Positions 28,678 to 38,991 of a stretch of 64,000 nt of DNA are shown here, piece by piece. The stretch comes from Pelobacter sp. UBA6093. Lineage in GTDB: Bacteria > Desulfobacterota > Desulfuromonadia > Desulfuromonadales > Syntrophotaleaceae. How positions within the stretch are numbered: position 1 is the stretch's first letter; every line of letters begins with the position of its first letter. Below the pieces are notes generated by a model. That model was not told where the DNA came from and searched no databases. It worked only from the letters and a program-made list of their open reading frames with translations. The position numbers and the translations under genes are program-made. Location: assembly GCA_002435955.1 (NCBI GenBank), contig DIWZ01000012.1, positions 65,706-129,705 on the forward strand, read 5' to 3'.

Positions 28678-29502
28678 TCAGGACTTTTTCAGTCGGATGC
28701 CATCGCCGGTGAGCTCGATGGTGCCGGCTTTGTAGAGTCCGCCGACGGCCTTTTTGAAGGCTTTTTTGCTCATGCCGAGTTTCCGCTGGATGGCGTCGGC
28801 GGGGCTCTGGTCATGCAAGGACAGAAATCCGGTTTTCGCCAGGGCCGCCAGCAGCGTCGCCTGGGCCTGTTCGGTGCCGGCCTTACCGACGTGATGCAGG
28901 GTGACGTCGATCTTGCCGTCCGGGCGCAGGGCTTTGACAAACCCCTTGAATGTATCGCCGGGCTGCATGTCGGGGCGGATTTCGTCGCGGTACAGCAGGG
29001 CGCCATAGCGATGATTGACGATCATCTTGGCGCCCAGGTCGGTGAACTGCCAGAGCAGCATGTCCACCGACTGGCCTTCCTGCAGCTCGATCTGCTCCTG
29101 CTCCAGCCAGCGGTCGATGCGGCCGCTGGCAAAACAGCGCCCCTGGTCGTCGAGACACACCCGGACAATATAGTTTTGACCTTCGCGCATGCGTTTGGGC
29201 TGCTCGCTGAAGGGTACCAGCAACTCCTTTTCCATGCCCCATTCGAGGAATGTGCCTTGCTGGCCGGCCTGGTTGACCCGCAGCAGGGCGAATTCGCCGA
29301 CTTGGGCGAAGGGGTGGCGCAGCGTCGCCATCGGTTCGCCGGCATGCAGGTACAAAAACACCTCCACGGGGGTGCCGGGGCGCGCGCCTTCAGGTACTTG
29401 GCGGGACGGCAGCAGCACCTGGGTCTCGCCGGTCTGCAGCCAGGCGCCGCGCTGATCGATATGGTCGATGGTCAGGGTCTGAACCCGGCCGATTTCCAGC
29501 AT
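28678..29502 (-). CDS. CvfB-like S1-domain RNA-binding protein
   Basis: The 274-residue protein begins with an S1-like OB segment (IGRVQTLTIDHIDQRGAWLQTG), has two more OB-like segments in the middle and a C-terminal winged-helix domain (SPADAIQRKLGMSKKAFKKAVGGLYKAG). This is the layout of CvfB/YitL, an RNA-binding regulator of virulence in Staphylococcus. The start at 29502 is preceded by CTGAGGAGATT on the - strand; a longer frame from 29550 lacks a ribosome site. It lies downstream of purB on the same strand but purB has its own terminator between them. Confidence 0.85.
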   Translation of the reverse strand: MLEIGRVQTLTIDHIDQRGAWLQTGETQVLLPSRQVPEGARPGTPVEVFLYLHAGEPMATLRHPFAQVGEFALLRVNQAGQQGTFLEWGMEKELLVPFSEQPKRMREGQNYIVRVCLDDQGRCFASGRIDRWLEQEQIELQEGQSVDMLLWQFTDLGAKMIVNHRYGALLYRDEIRPDMQPGDTFKGFVKALRPDGKIDVTLHHVGKAGTEQAQATLLAALAKTGFLSLHDQSPADAIQRKLGMSKKAFKKAVGGLYKAGTIELTGDGIRLKKS

Positions 29503-29607
29503 GTTGAATCTCCTCAGGGGGATTGTGCCGCGATGCGGGCAAAACCTCATGCCCGCATTAATTTAAAGGATGCGCAAAAGAACGCAGAAAAGCAAGTCCG
29601 CTTCCGC

Positions 29608-29640
29608 AAAAACCAAGGGGCCGCATCAGCGGCCCCTTGG
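29608..29640 (-). terminator. Intrinsic terminator after purB
   Basis: A 12-bp perfect stem (29613-29624 with 29629-29640, loop of four) is followed on the - strand by TTTTT (complement of 29608-29612). It begins 31 nt after the purB stop. Confidence 0.9.
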
Positions 29641-29670
29641 ATTATTATGCGGAGGGATGGCGCGCTGGTT

Positions 29671-31059
<1,389 letters not shown>

Positions 31060-31221
31060 CTATAGACGGACTGGCCGGATTCTGCAAGCTTCTTGGGGGA
31101 TTCTCAATGGTCGAATCGATCCGTGTTTGCGGCATTAAAGAGCATTTTCCAAAAGGTGGTGAAGAGATATGAAAAACGTTCATGCGGTATTTTAAGTACT
31201 GAGTCCTTCAGCGTTTCGGCT

Positions 31222-31487
31222 CTCTTCCGGAAGATACTGAGGCGGCTTGCTATGCCTGGTCTTTGCTGGACAGACATTCCCCCTGTTTTTTCGCCCCCCA
31301 AACGCTAAACCTTGACGAGATAATGCGCCGGCTGTCGCCGGAGTACGCCGTTGTTTTCAATCTGCGTCATAATCGGGCTGGACATTTTTTTCAAAATCGT
31401 TATAAACCCATCGTATGTGATGAGGAACCTTGTCTGCAGGGGGTGGTGAGAGATCTTTCCCTGGGGTGGTCATGGGCAATTGGTTGA
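31222..31487 (+). pseudogene. Remnant of a REP-associated tyrosine transposase (RAYT)
   Basis: The frame reads EDTEAACYAWSLLDRH, then LDEIMRRLSPEYAVVF, RHNRAGHFFQNRYKPIVCDEEP, which matches the middle of IS200/REP-type Y1 transposases. The catalytic H-x-H (usually NHxHLLL) is replaced by RHSPCFF, no N-terminal third is present, and after VRDL the usual HLNPLRA segment is lost. It is therefore dead. The rest of the 620-nt gap between purB and the DUF4403 gene (31027-31646) holds nothing else I can identify. Confidence 0.75.
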
Positions 31488-31646
31488 TAGATTGCCCCGG
31501 GACTTCTTCATGGCTGAAATAATTTTGCACTGTTCGGGAGCAGGCGCCATGTAGCCAGAGAGCGTTAACGTGTCTTTATCGCCGATGGGTGCCCGTCAGG
31601 TTAGTTTTCACAAGAATGTCCCCCTTAGAACAAGGATGGTGTCGCC

Positions 31647-32936
31647 ATTTTATACCGACTCTTCTTACTATTTTTATTCTTGTTGTGTAGCACTGTGTGC
31701 GCTGCCGCTGCCGTGCCACCATCCTCGATCAACCTTTGCGTTGAGGCTTCCGCGGCCGATCTCGCCGCTATTATTAACCAGTCTCTCCCTAAAGAACTCT
31801 ACAAGGGGCAAGGAGGACTGGGAACATCCGTTACAGTTCTGAGGGCTGGCGTGGTAGCAGTTACGGCATCTAATAATTTTGTCTATCTTACGGTGCCTGT
31901 TCAACTGACATTCAGCAATGCAGTATATGAGAGCTACCCGCTTCGGGCAGGACTTAGATTTAAGGTTAAAGTGAATGTCACACCGGACTGGCACATCAAG
32001 ACCGAACTTTACTATACCGGATTGTCGGATAATTTAACTGATACATTCAAACTGGGGCCGTTGTCCTTGAAACCGAAAAGTATGGTGGAGAATATCTCTC
32101 AGCCAGTCCAGAAACTTCTCGCGCCGATCATAGATGCCAAAGTTAACGACTCTATCCAGCTCCGCGCCAAGGTTGCTCCACTCTGGCGAAATGCGTTTTC
32201 CCCGACACTGGTCAGTAAAGAATTCAGCGCATGGCTGAAGCTGACACCAGAAAAAATAGTCATGAGTCCACTGTCGACGGTAAACAATCATATTCGGTTG
32301 TCCATGGGTGTCATTACCGGTGCCGAGATCATTGTCGGGCCAAAGCCGGCCGCAGCTCCGGTGAAGCCGTTACCTCCAGTAAAACATTGCCCGACTTTCG
32401 ACAAAAGTTTTCATATTCAGCTTGCCACTGACATCTTCATGGCCGATCTCGTGACTGCGCTAAACCCGGTGTTGCTGAACAAGACCTTCGGCGATGATAA
32501 GAAAATTACCATCAATAATTTCAACCTGAAGGGGGAAGACGGCCGTCTGGTTGTTGTTCTGAACACTGCCGGAGATTTCAATGGTCAATTAACGCTGTTT
32601 GCGAAACCCGTGCACAACCCACAGGATAATTCGCTTACTTTTGAAAATGTCGATTTTGACACAAAGAACGCAGGGTGGTTGATAAGTGCCGGAAGTTGGC
32701 TATTCAGTAGTTCTATTCGAGGTGCGATCAAGAAGAAGCTCGACACTGCTGTCGCAGAGCAATTAGAGATGGCTCGCCTTAAAGCGTCCACGGTGATGTC
32801 CAGCGTGCAAGTAGCCGAACACGTTAAATTGGCCGGTGCCGTCAAGTCTTTGTCTATTGGCGAGGCAACGGTGTTAAACGATCGTTTGTCGGTGCAGGTC
32901 ATCGCCCAGGGCGAGTCGAGTGTCAGGCTGAATTAA
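31647..32936 (+). CDS. DUF4403 family protein, probably exported
   Basis: The protein matches DUF4403 over its length: an N-terminal beta-rich unit, then a second similar unit after KPLPPVKHCPTF, and a C-terminal amphipathic segment. Function is unknown; related proteins have a lipid-binding-like tubular fold. The first usual start codon is TTG at 31680, which would cut the signal peptide. Reading in frame further back gives ILYRLF followed by a long Leu/Phe run and VCAAAA, a good signal peptide, starting at ATT 31647 behind AAGGA at 31632-31636. A stop at 31626 limits any longer frame. I mark ATT as a tentative start. AT content is higher than in the neighbours. Confidence 0.7.
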   Translation: MLYRLFLLFLFLLCSTVCAAAAVPPSSINLCVEASAADLAAIINQSLPKELYKGQGGLGTSVTVLRAGVVAVTASNNFVYLTVPVQLTFSNAVYESYPLRAGLRFKVKVNVTPDWHIKTELYYTGLSDNLTDTFKLGPLSLKPKSMVENISQPVQKLLAPIIDAKVNDSIQLRAKVAPLWRNAFSPTLVSKEFSAWLKLTPEKIVMSPLSTVNNHIRLSMGVITGAEIIVGPKPAAAPVKPLPPVKHCPTFDKSFHIQLATDIFMADLVTALNPVLLNKTFGDDKKITINNFNLKGEDGRLVVVLNTAGDFNGQLTLFAKPVHNPQDNSLTFENVDFDTKNAGWLISAGSWLFSSSIRGAIKKKLDTAVAEQLEMARLKASTVMSSVQVAEHVKLAGAVKSLSIGEATVLNDRLSVQVIAQGESSVRLN

Positions 32937-33014
32937 AGTCGGATCGTGACTCCAAAAGGAAATCATTAAGCGACAGATGAGGGGAGAGAGTGTCCTGATT
33001 GATTTCTCTGATCC

Positions 33015-36000
33015 TCAGAGGACGCCCCTATCCGGCATGTTGACAGCTATTCTGAATTGGGCGCCGGAGTCCGTGTTGTGGGCGGTCAATGAACCGTGCA
33101 TATTTTTTTCGATGATGTTTTTCGACATGTGGAGACCGATACCGGTACCGCCACTTGCCTCCTTGGTCGTGACATACAGGTCGAAAATGTTGCTGACAAT
33201 CGATTCCGGAATTCCCCCGGCATTGTCCGTTATGGTAACAACGGCCCTGTTTCCTTCTGCAATACCCTTTATCATTATCTTCGGCTTCTCGGTATTTCGT
33301 TCTTTCAGTGCATCCCTTGCATTGGACAATACATTGAGGAGTACCTGGATATATTCCCTCGGATAGCCCGTCGCCAGCAGACCAGAATCGACATCGAGCT
33401 CAACGGCAATGGACTGATTTTTCAACGCTGGTGAAATAAAAGTCAAAGCGTTGTCGACGGAGTCACTGATGCGGAATGCCGTTTTTTCCTTGTCGGGCCG
33501 GTAGAAGTCCCTGAAGACTTCAATGGTCTGCGCCATATGTTCCAGCAGATCCGTCGTTTTGTTGATGGTTTCCTGGATATTCTCGGCTGTCAGTTCATTG
33601 CAGGTATGTGAATCCCACAGATTCTGAACAAGGAGGGAAGCAACGGTTAGCGGCTGTTTCAATTGATGGGCTATATGCTCCAGAAGGTCACCCATCGCGG
33701 CCTGACGATTCTGCTGAATCAGCATTATGTCCTTTTCCCGGTTTTTTACCACTTCTTCCTGAACCCTGTGCTCCAGGGTGTGATTCAGTTCTTCCAGCTG
33801 CTGTTTCTGACGTTTGAGCTGCTCTTCGATCTGTTTGCGCTCGGTGATATCGATGACGATCCCTTCGAAGTTTTTGACGTCTCCCGCAGCGTTCCGTTCA
33901 ACATTGGTGTGTTCGCTTACCCAGCGGATCTCCCCCCCCTTGGTTCGGATTCGGTACTCCAGTCGGAGTTGATCTGCTCCTTCATTGCAAAAATTGTAGA
34001 CCTCCCGGGTTACCCGGTCCAGGTCATCAGGGAGTATTATGGAAGCATAGGTGATGGAGCCGGAAAGAAATTCATCTGGAGTATAACCGAACTGTATTAT
34101 ATTTCTGGAAACCAGCTCAACGGGCCACTCATCTTTACCCTTCCAACGGAACAGCACTACCGGACTGTTTTCCACCACCAGGTTGGCTTGCCGCAACGCC
34201 TCTTCCATCTGCTTTCGCTCGGTAAAGTCTTGAGTGAATTCGACCATTCCAATGAGCCGGCCTGTGTCGTTCCTCACCGGGTAGGCGCGGATAAACCACA
34301 CTCTTCCGTCGGGTGTATAAATCTCCGCTTCCTGTGGCTGTCCCGTTTCCCTTGCCGCCAGCACCGGACAATCAGGACAAGGTTCGCTGCGCTGGTGCCA
34401 CACTTCCCAGCAATGCCGCTTTTGCAGTTCTTCAGGGGCCAAGTTCACCGAGTCGCCGGCTGCCAAATTGGCCCACAGTATGTTCATGTCGGGATCGAAA
34501 TATATGACATGGGCGTGCGTAATGTTCAAAATCAGGGACTTCTCCCGTTCGGAAGCCCTCAGCGCCTCTTCGATTCGCTTGCGTTCGGTGATGTCCTGAT
34601 TTGCTCCGAGCGTCCTTACAATGCGTCCCTCCTGATCGCGCACAGCCGTGCAGCGAACGACAATGAACCGCACCTCTCCGTCGGCGCGGAGGATTCGATG
34701 CTCTACCTGATTGGTGAAATTGGCATCGGTACTTGCCATGGCCCGTTCGATTTCCCGGGCGACAAGTGAGGAGTCCTCCGCAGGAAGAAATTTCGCGGCA
34801 TAGGCCGAGGAGGACATCTGTGGTCCCCCTTCCCGCTCCGCAGTGGTGCCGTAGAGCGCATAGAACCGATCGTCGAAGGTGAACATGTCGGTTTTGATGT
34901 CATAATCCCACTGCACCAGCTTGGCCAGGTCCATGTTAAGGTTGAGCCGCGCCTCGCTTTCCCGCAACGCCTCTGTCGCCCTGGCCAGTTCCGCGGTCCG
35001 CTCCTCGACCCGTTTTTCCAGCTCATCGCGCGCATGCCGGAGCTCTTCTTCCATTCGCTTGCGCTCGCTGATGTCCGTCGCGAAGGCGCAGTTGTATTCT
35101 TTGCCGTCAAAGGTCACGTAGTTGGAGCGTATCTCAACCGGGTAAACGCGGCCGTTTTTTGCGCGATGAAAGGATTCCATGATAATCGATCCATGCTGCT
35201 GCAGATTTCGCCAATGTTCGGCAAACACTTCCGGGGGGTGGATTGGGTCGATGTCAGGGATCGACAGCTGCAAAAGTTCCTCGCGCGAGTAGCCTAAAGC
35301 ACGGCAGGCCGCATCATTGACATAGAAGAAATGTCCGCCCTTCGTCATCCAGAAGGCCTGATCCAGCGCCCTGTCGATGGCATACTGGGTGAAACGCAAT
35401 GCTTCTTCGCTCCTGCGAAGTTCCTCGGTGCGCTGCTCTACCCGCCTTTTCAGCATCCCGGACCAGATGAGAAAGGCAACACAAAGCGCCGCCACAAGCG
35501 ACAATGACAGGACGTAGAATTTAACGGTTTCCCACAAGTCCTTTCTCTCGTATACGCCAAACCATTTTTCATAGATATCCCGGTATTTACCGTTGACTTT
35601 CAGGATTTTCAATCCTTCATCGAGTTGGTAAAGCAGTTCCTGGTCGCCTTTGCGCACCGCGAAGCAGTATTGAAAATGAGGCAGCTCGGTTTTGAAAGTT
35701 TTGATATTGGTGAGAGCGAAACTTTTGACAAAATGCTCTCCCTGCAGCCAGGACGCCATGATGGCACAGTCATGTTTTCCGGAAGCCAGAAGCTTCAACG
35801 CCTGTCCGGTCTCCGTCACCGCCACGATGCGGGATGCCATGCCGCTTTGTCTCAGGGCATCATGGATGATATCCCCTTCCTGGACGATGATCTCCTTGCC
35901 CTGGATATCCGCAAAAGAACGAATCGGGGAATCCTTGCGCACGAACAGTCCTGAAGTGACCAAGGTATGCGGAACGGAAAAATCGACCAGGTTGTTCCGG

Positions 36001-36296
36001 TCCAGGGAGTAATACATCCCGGCCAGCGCATTGATACCGCCCTGCTCCAGTTCTTGTCTGACCTCCGGCCACGGACCGAGTCGGAATTCCGCTTCGAAGC
36101 CCATGACATCGGCCACCGCCCGCATCAACTCGATGTTGAATCCGGTCGGTTCCCCGTTTTCAAGAAACTCGTAGGGAGGGCAGTCATGGTCGCCGCCGAT
36201 GATAAGTTTCGACTTCGTCGATACGGAGCCCGCTCCCATCGCGGCCGGGACGGACAGCGCCAGAATAATGCCGAGAATCATTAATGACCGGATCAT
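33015..36296 (-). CDS. Hybrid sensor histidine kinase: solute-binding domain, TM, four PAS, HATPase
   Basis: The 1093-residue protein starts with a signal peptide (residues 1-22), a periplasmic SBP_bac_3 domain (about 30-250, KLIIGGDHDCPPYEF and GFNIELM), one TM segment (about 262-284, VLSLSLVAALCVAFLIW) and four PAS domains, each ending in an ITERKR-type junction. It ends in a HisKA/HATPase kinase with HIAHQLKQPL (phospho-His), NVLSNARDAL (N box) and GGTGIGLHMS (G box). One PAS has CPDC, a possible redox site. No receiver domain is fused, and no own regulator is adjacent in operon. The ATG at 36296 gives the signal peptide; the longer frame to 36422 runs through a terminator hairpin. Confidence 0.9.
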   Translation of the reverse strand: MIRSLMILGIILALSVPAAMGAGSVSTKSKLIIGGDHDCPPYEFLENGEPTGFNIELMRAVADVMGFEAEFRLGPWPEVRQELEQGGINALAGMYYSLDRNNLVDFSVPHTLVTSGLFVRKDSPIRSFADIQGKEIIVQEGDIIHDALRQSGMASRIVAVTETGQALKLLASGKHDCAIMASWLQGEHFVKSFALTNIKTFKTELPHFQYCFAVRKGDQELLYQLDEGLKILKVNGKYRDIYEKWFGVYERKDLWETVKFYVLSLSLVAALCVAFLIWSGMLKRRVEQRTEELRRSEEALRFTQYAIDRALDQAFWMTKGGHFFYVNDAACRALGYSREELLQLSIPDIDPIHPPEVFAEHWRNLQQHGSIIMESFHRAKNGRVYPVEIRSNYVTFDGKEYNCAFATDISERKRMEEELRHARDELEKRVEERTAELARATEALRESEARLNLNMDLAKLVQWDYDIKTDMFTFDDRFYALYGTTAEREGGPQMSSSAYAAKFLPAEDSSLVAREIERAMASTDANFTNQVEHRILRADGEVRFIVVRCTAVRDQEGRIVRTLGANQDITERKRIEEALRASEREKSLILNITHAHVIYFDPDMNILWANLAAGDSVNLAPEELQKRHCWEVWHQRSEPCPDCPVLAARETGQPQEAEIYTPDGRVWFIRAYPVRNDTGRLIGMVEFTQDFTERKQMEEALRQANLVVENSPVVLFRWKGKDEWPVELVSRNIIQFGYTPDEFLSGSITYASIILPDDLDRVTREVYNFCNEGADQLRLEYRIRTKGGEIRWVSEHTNVERNAAGDVKNFEGIVIDITERKQIEEQLKRQKQQLEELNHTLEHRVQEEVVKNREKDIMLIQQNRQAAMGDLLEHIAHQLKQPLTVASLLVQNLWDSHTCNELTAENIQETINKTTDLLEHMAQTIEVFRDFYRPDKEKTAFRISDSVDNALTFISPALKNQSIAVELDVDSGLLATGYPREYIQVLLNVLSNARDALKERNTEKPKIMIKGIAEGNRAVVTITDNAGGIPESIVSNIFDLYVTTKEASGGTGIGLHMSKNIIEKNMHGSLTAHNTDSGAQFRIAVNMPDRGVL

Positions 36297-36321
36297 CTTG
36301 GACCTCTTGAGGGCCGAAAAC

Positions 36322-36365
36322 AAAAAAAGCCGCTCCATCAGCATCCTGCTGAATCGAGCGGCTTT
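36322..36365 (-). terminator. Terminator hairpin in the leader of the hybrid kinase gene
   Basis: On the - strand AAAGCCGCTC (complement of 36356-36365) pairs with GAGCGGCTTT (complement of 36326-36335), with an inner TCAGCA/TGCTGA extension, and TTTTTTT follows. It lies only 26 nt before the ATG at 36296 and about 190 nt after the regulator gene stop (36555). It is either the terminator of the upstream regulator operon or an attenuator of the kinase gene. The leader also holds a short frame (36338-36400) whose stop is inside the hairpin. Confidence 0.75.
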
Positions 36366-36554
36366 AACGCGACGGCCGTGAACTCTTCTTTCAAATCCAT
36401 CCCTCCCGGAGCTTAATGGCATGATGTCACAACAGGGGATCAGTTTTTTAAGTGCCTTGAATGTTAAATAAAGTTAAAGATTTTTCAATCAGGCATTTCC
36501 CTAGAATCAACTGCAAAATCCCCGAAAGTCGAAAAAAGAGGAGGATGTCTCGAA

Positions 36555-37205
36555 TCAATCGAGATGAGTGATCCCCTCCCGAATGGCGTATCGCGTAAGT
36601 CCGGCGACATTGTGGAGATTGAGTTTTCGCATGATCTGCTGGCGATGGGTCTCCACGGTTTTCCCGCTGACGCCGAGGGCAAAGGCTATTTCCTTGGTGC
36701 TCTGTCCTTCAGCGATGAGCTGCAGCACCTCCCGCTCCCTGTTCGAGAGAAGCGAGCCGTCCGATGCTTGCGATTCGGGCAGGCGCTTCACGTAATCCCT
36801 AACAATGATTCCGGTAATTTTGGGGCTGAGATAGGTTTCATTGCCGGCGACGACACGTATGGCCCTGACCAGTTCTTCGCAGGCGCAGTCTTTCAGAATG
36901 TAACCTTTGGCTCCCGCGGCCAGGGCTTCCACCACGAAACGCCTGGCCGAGTGCATGGAGAGCGCGAGAGTCCTGATGCCAGGGTTCTCACCGGAAATCC
37001 TGCGAATCGCCTCGATGCCGTTCATTTCCGGCATGGCGATGTCGATGACGGCCACATCGGGTCGCAGCTCCCCGGCGAGTTGCAGAGCGGTTCTGCCATT
37101 GTCCCCCATGGCGATGACTGCCATGTCGGGCTCTTTTTCCAGGATTGACCGCAGACCTTCCCGTACAATTTTGTGGTCGTCAACCAGCAGAATCCTGATA
37201 GTCAT
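36555..37205 (-). CDS. NarL/FixJ-family response regulator
   Basis: The 216-residue protein has a receiver domain with phospho-acceptor Asp55 (VAVIDIAMPEMNG), Asp9/Asp10 in LLVDDH and Lys105-type lysine in YILKD. The C-terminal LuxR-type helix-turn-helix (about residues 150-210) includes LSNREREVLQLIAEGQSTKEIA and SGKTVETHRQQIMRKL (given in part). It overlaps the kinase gene at 37202 by four bases, so the two form a cognate pair. Targets are unknown. Confidence 0.93.
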   Translation of the reverse strand: MTIRILLVDDHKIVREGLRSILEKEPDMAVIAMGDNGRTALQLAGELRPDVAVIDIAMPEMNGIEAIRRISGENPGIRTLALSMHSARRFVVEALAAGAKGYILKDCACEELVRAIRVVAGNETYLSPKITGIIVRDYVKRLPESQASDGSLLSNREREVLQLIAEGQSTKEIAFALGVSGKTVETHRQQIMRKLNLHNVAGLTRYAIREGITHLD

Positions 37206-38374
37206 GGCTGTCTCCTGCTTGTTGATAGTTTCTTCTTCCGGAGCGGGAGGATGAGGGTGACACGCGCGCCGTCTCCCATCCTGGATTCGACCTCAAGCTG
37301 TCCCCCCATGTATTCGATTCTTTGGCGGATATTGAATAGACCAAAGCCGCGTTTCCTGGGCCGCATGCCGTTCATGGCGTCGAATCCCATACCGTCGTCC
37401 ACCACGTTGATTCTTATCCTGCCGGAAACCTTTTCAATCGAAATTCCGACCTTTTTTGCCTTGGCATGTTTCGCGACATTGACCAGCAGTTCCCGCACCA
37501 TCTGGTAAAGAGCAACCTCGGTCTCCTCATCGAGCGGGTTCCTGTTTCCATCATCCTGGAATGCCACCTGGAAACCGTACTTCTCCTCGAACTCCTCCCC
37601 GAGCCATTCCACGGCGGCTTCAAGGCCCACCTCGTACAGTAGCGGCGGGCTGAGTTGAAAGGTCAATGATCGGATGTCTTCCAGGGAGTGGGTAATCAGT
37701 TGCCTTATTTCACCGAGTGATGCCTCGAAATCTCCGGCCGGCAAGTCAGGAGACAGCGAATCAAGTCGTATCTTGCTCATGACCAGGGTCTGCCCCACCT
37801 GATCGTGAAGTTCGGTGGCGATGCGTCGCCGCTCTCTCTCTTCGGCGAGTGATAGCTCGGCTGTAAGTGAGGTCAGTTGCTCGGTCCTTTCCCTGACGCG
37901 CGATTCCAGTTCGGCATGGGCTTTTTGCAGGGCATCCTCGGCCCGTTTTCGTTCGGTGATGTCCTGAACGAACGAGAAAGTGTATGTCTTGCCTTGGAAA
38001 TTCACATTATTGGCGGTTATCTCCACCGGAAATGTCGATCCATCCCTCCGTCGGTGAACCGTCTCGTGGGTCGCCGAACCCGAGGCATCGAGCATTTGCT
38101 TTATTTTGGACATTTTTTCATAGGTAATGAACGGATCGATGTCATAGACACTAAGTGCGCACAGTTCTTCTTTCGAATAACCGAGATTGGAACATGCAAA
38201 GTCATTGGCGCTGAAGATAGTTCCATTCTCATCTGTATGATAGATGCCTATTGCCGCCTTATCGAGGCACAAGCGGAACAGGAGGAGGGCTTCCACGGTA
38301 TCAGCCGGGTTCCATTCCGGAACGCGCATTCTCAGCAGTTGCAGTTTACTCTCGAGCCGTTTATGTTCATTCAT
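37202..38374 (-). CDS. PAS sensor histidine kinase (HisKA_3, NarX/DegS type)
   Basis: The 390-residue protein has one PAS domain (about residues 25-145, FSANDFACSNLGYSKEE) followed by a coiled coil, a HisKA_3 dimerisation domain with the phospho-His in ATELHDQVGQTL, and a HATPase domain with VVDDGMGFD and KRGFGLFNI. No TM segment is present, so it is cytoplasmic. It is the cognate kinase of the regulator overlapping its 3' end. The signal sensed cannot be told. Confidence 0.9.
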   Translation of the reverse strand: MNEHKRLESKLQLLRMRVPEWNPADTVEALLLFRLCLDKAAIGIYHTDENGTIFSANDFACSNLGYSKEELCALSVYDIDPFITYEKMSKIKQMLDASGSATHETVHRRRDGSTFPVEITANNVNFQGKTYTFSFVQDITERKRAEDALQKAHAELESRVRERTEQLTSLTAELSLAEERERRRIATELHDQVGQTLVMSKIRLDSLSPDLPAGDFEASLGEIRQLITHSLEDIRSLTFQLSPPLLYEVGLEAAVEWLGEEFEEKYGFQVAFQDDGNRNPLDEETEVALYQMVRELLVNVAKHAKAKKVGISIEKVSGRIRINVVDDGMGFDAMNGMRPRKRGFGLFNIRQRIEYMGGQLEVESRMGDGARVTLILPLRKKKLSTSRRQP

Positions 38375-38435
38375 GGATCAAAAATAACTTCACTTCTACC
38401 TAAGGGCAAGGTTTTTATTAAATTTTCCAGAGTTT

Positions 38436-38491
38436 GTCGGACTATCCGGGCCGAATTTGCAGCCGGCGCATGGATAGTCCGACAGTCTCCT
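38436..38491. repeat. REP-like inverted repeat (GGATAGTCCGACAG family)
   Basis: GTCGGACTATCC (38436-38447) and GGATAGTCCGAC (38472-38483) form a 12-bp inverted pair, followed by AGTCTCCTGGG. Single copies of the same phrase occur at 39921-39942 and 51195-51217. This is the pattern of REP/BIME elements. The rest of the 617-nt gap 38375-38991 is filled by the structured element described at 38566. Confidence 0.75.
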
Positions 38492-38565
38492 GGGCTTGAT
38501 AGAATGGCAAGGGGCAACAACGCTGGAGGGGGGGAGGGCTGGACCGGAGAAATGCTTCCCAAAAA

Positions 38566-38872
38566 TGCAAAAGAGCCTGACGCTTTCGCTGAGTTTTTCC
38601 TCTTTTTTAAGGAGGCTCTCCGCGCTCATCAGGCTCTACCCCCCGTTCTCAAGGAAATTATTCTGCTTTTTCCTTAAGTTATTCACACCGACTTTATTTT
38701 GCTTTTTCGATGTGTCTGCGAGGGTGCATAAGTTCTTTCGGCTTGGAGAAATTTATGCTCGCCGCCTGTTTCGTTTCGACAAACCGCTTATTCCCGGTTT
38801 TGCCTTACGATCAGAACTTACAATTTCATTCTACTGCTATGGGACAGGAAAAGCAACCTCCCATCACCTGGC
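38566..38872. repeat. Structured ~300-bp element, copy 1
   Basis: This stretch is about two-thirds identical to 54601-54900 and has no credible coding frame of its own. Features in order: AGAGCCTGA (38572-38580) pairs with TCAGGCTCT (about 38628-38636); CTCAAGGAAA pairs with TTTCCTTAAG (about 38648-38678); a CACCGAC/TCGATGTG pair; and a conserved GGGTGCATAA box. In the second copy the second stem differs but still pairs, which suggests that structure is kept. It could be an RNA gene, a leader or a mobile element. Confidence 0.6.
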
Positions 38873-38991
38873 CAGATTCCAAAGCATACGGGTAGGTTTA
38901 AAGGTTCGCCTTCTCCTTCCGTGCATAACAGATCATGCTATCATCATTTTATGACACACCGTGTGCCTCACAGAAAAAGGGGGAGACGCAT

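Noticed and set aside
36322..36420. c-di-GMP (GEMM) riboswitch in the leader of the hybrid kinase.
   Set aside because: The conserved GEMM blocks (AAAGGCAAACC-like, GGACGCAAAGCC-like, tetraloop receptor) are absent; only a terminator hairpin is present.
38572..38640. Hammerhead-ribozyme-like core (CTGATGA ... GAAA) on the - strand of both structured elements.
   Set aside because: The bases after GAAA pair with the strand before CTGATGA directly. No stem III hairpin or cleavage triplet is present, so the three-way junction cannot form.
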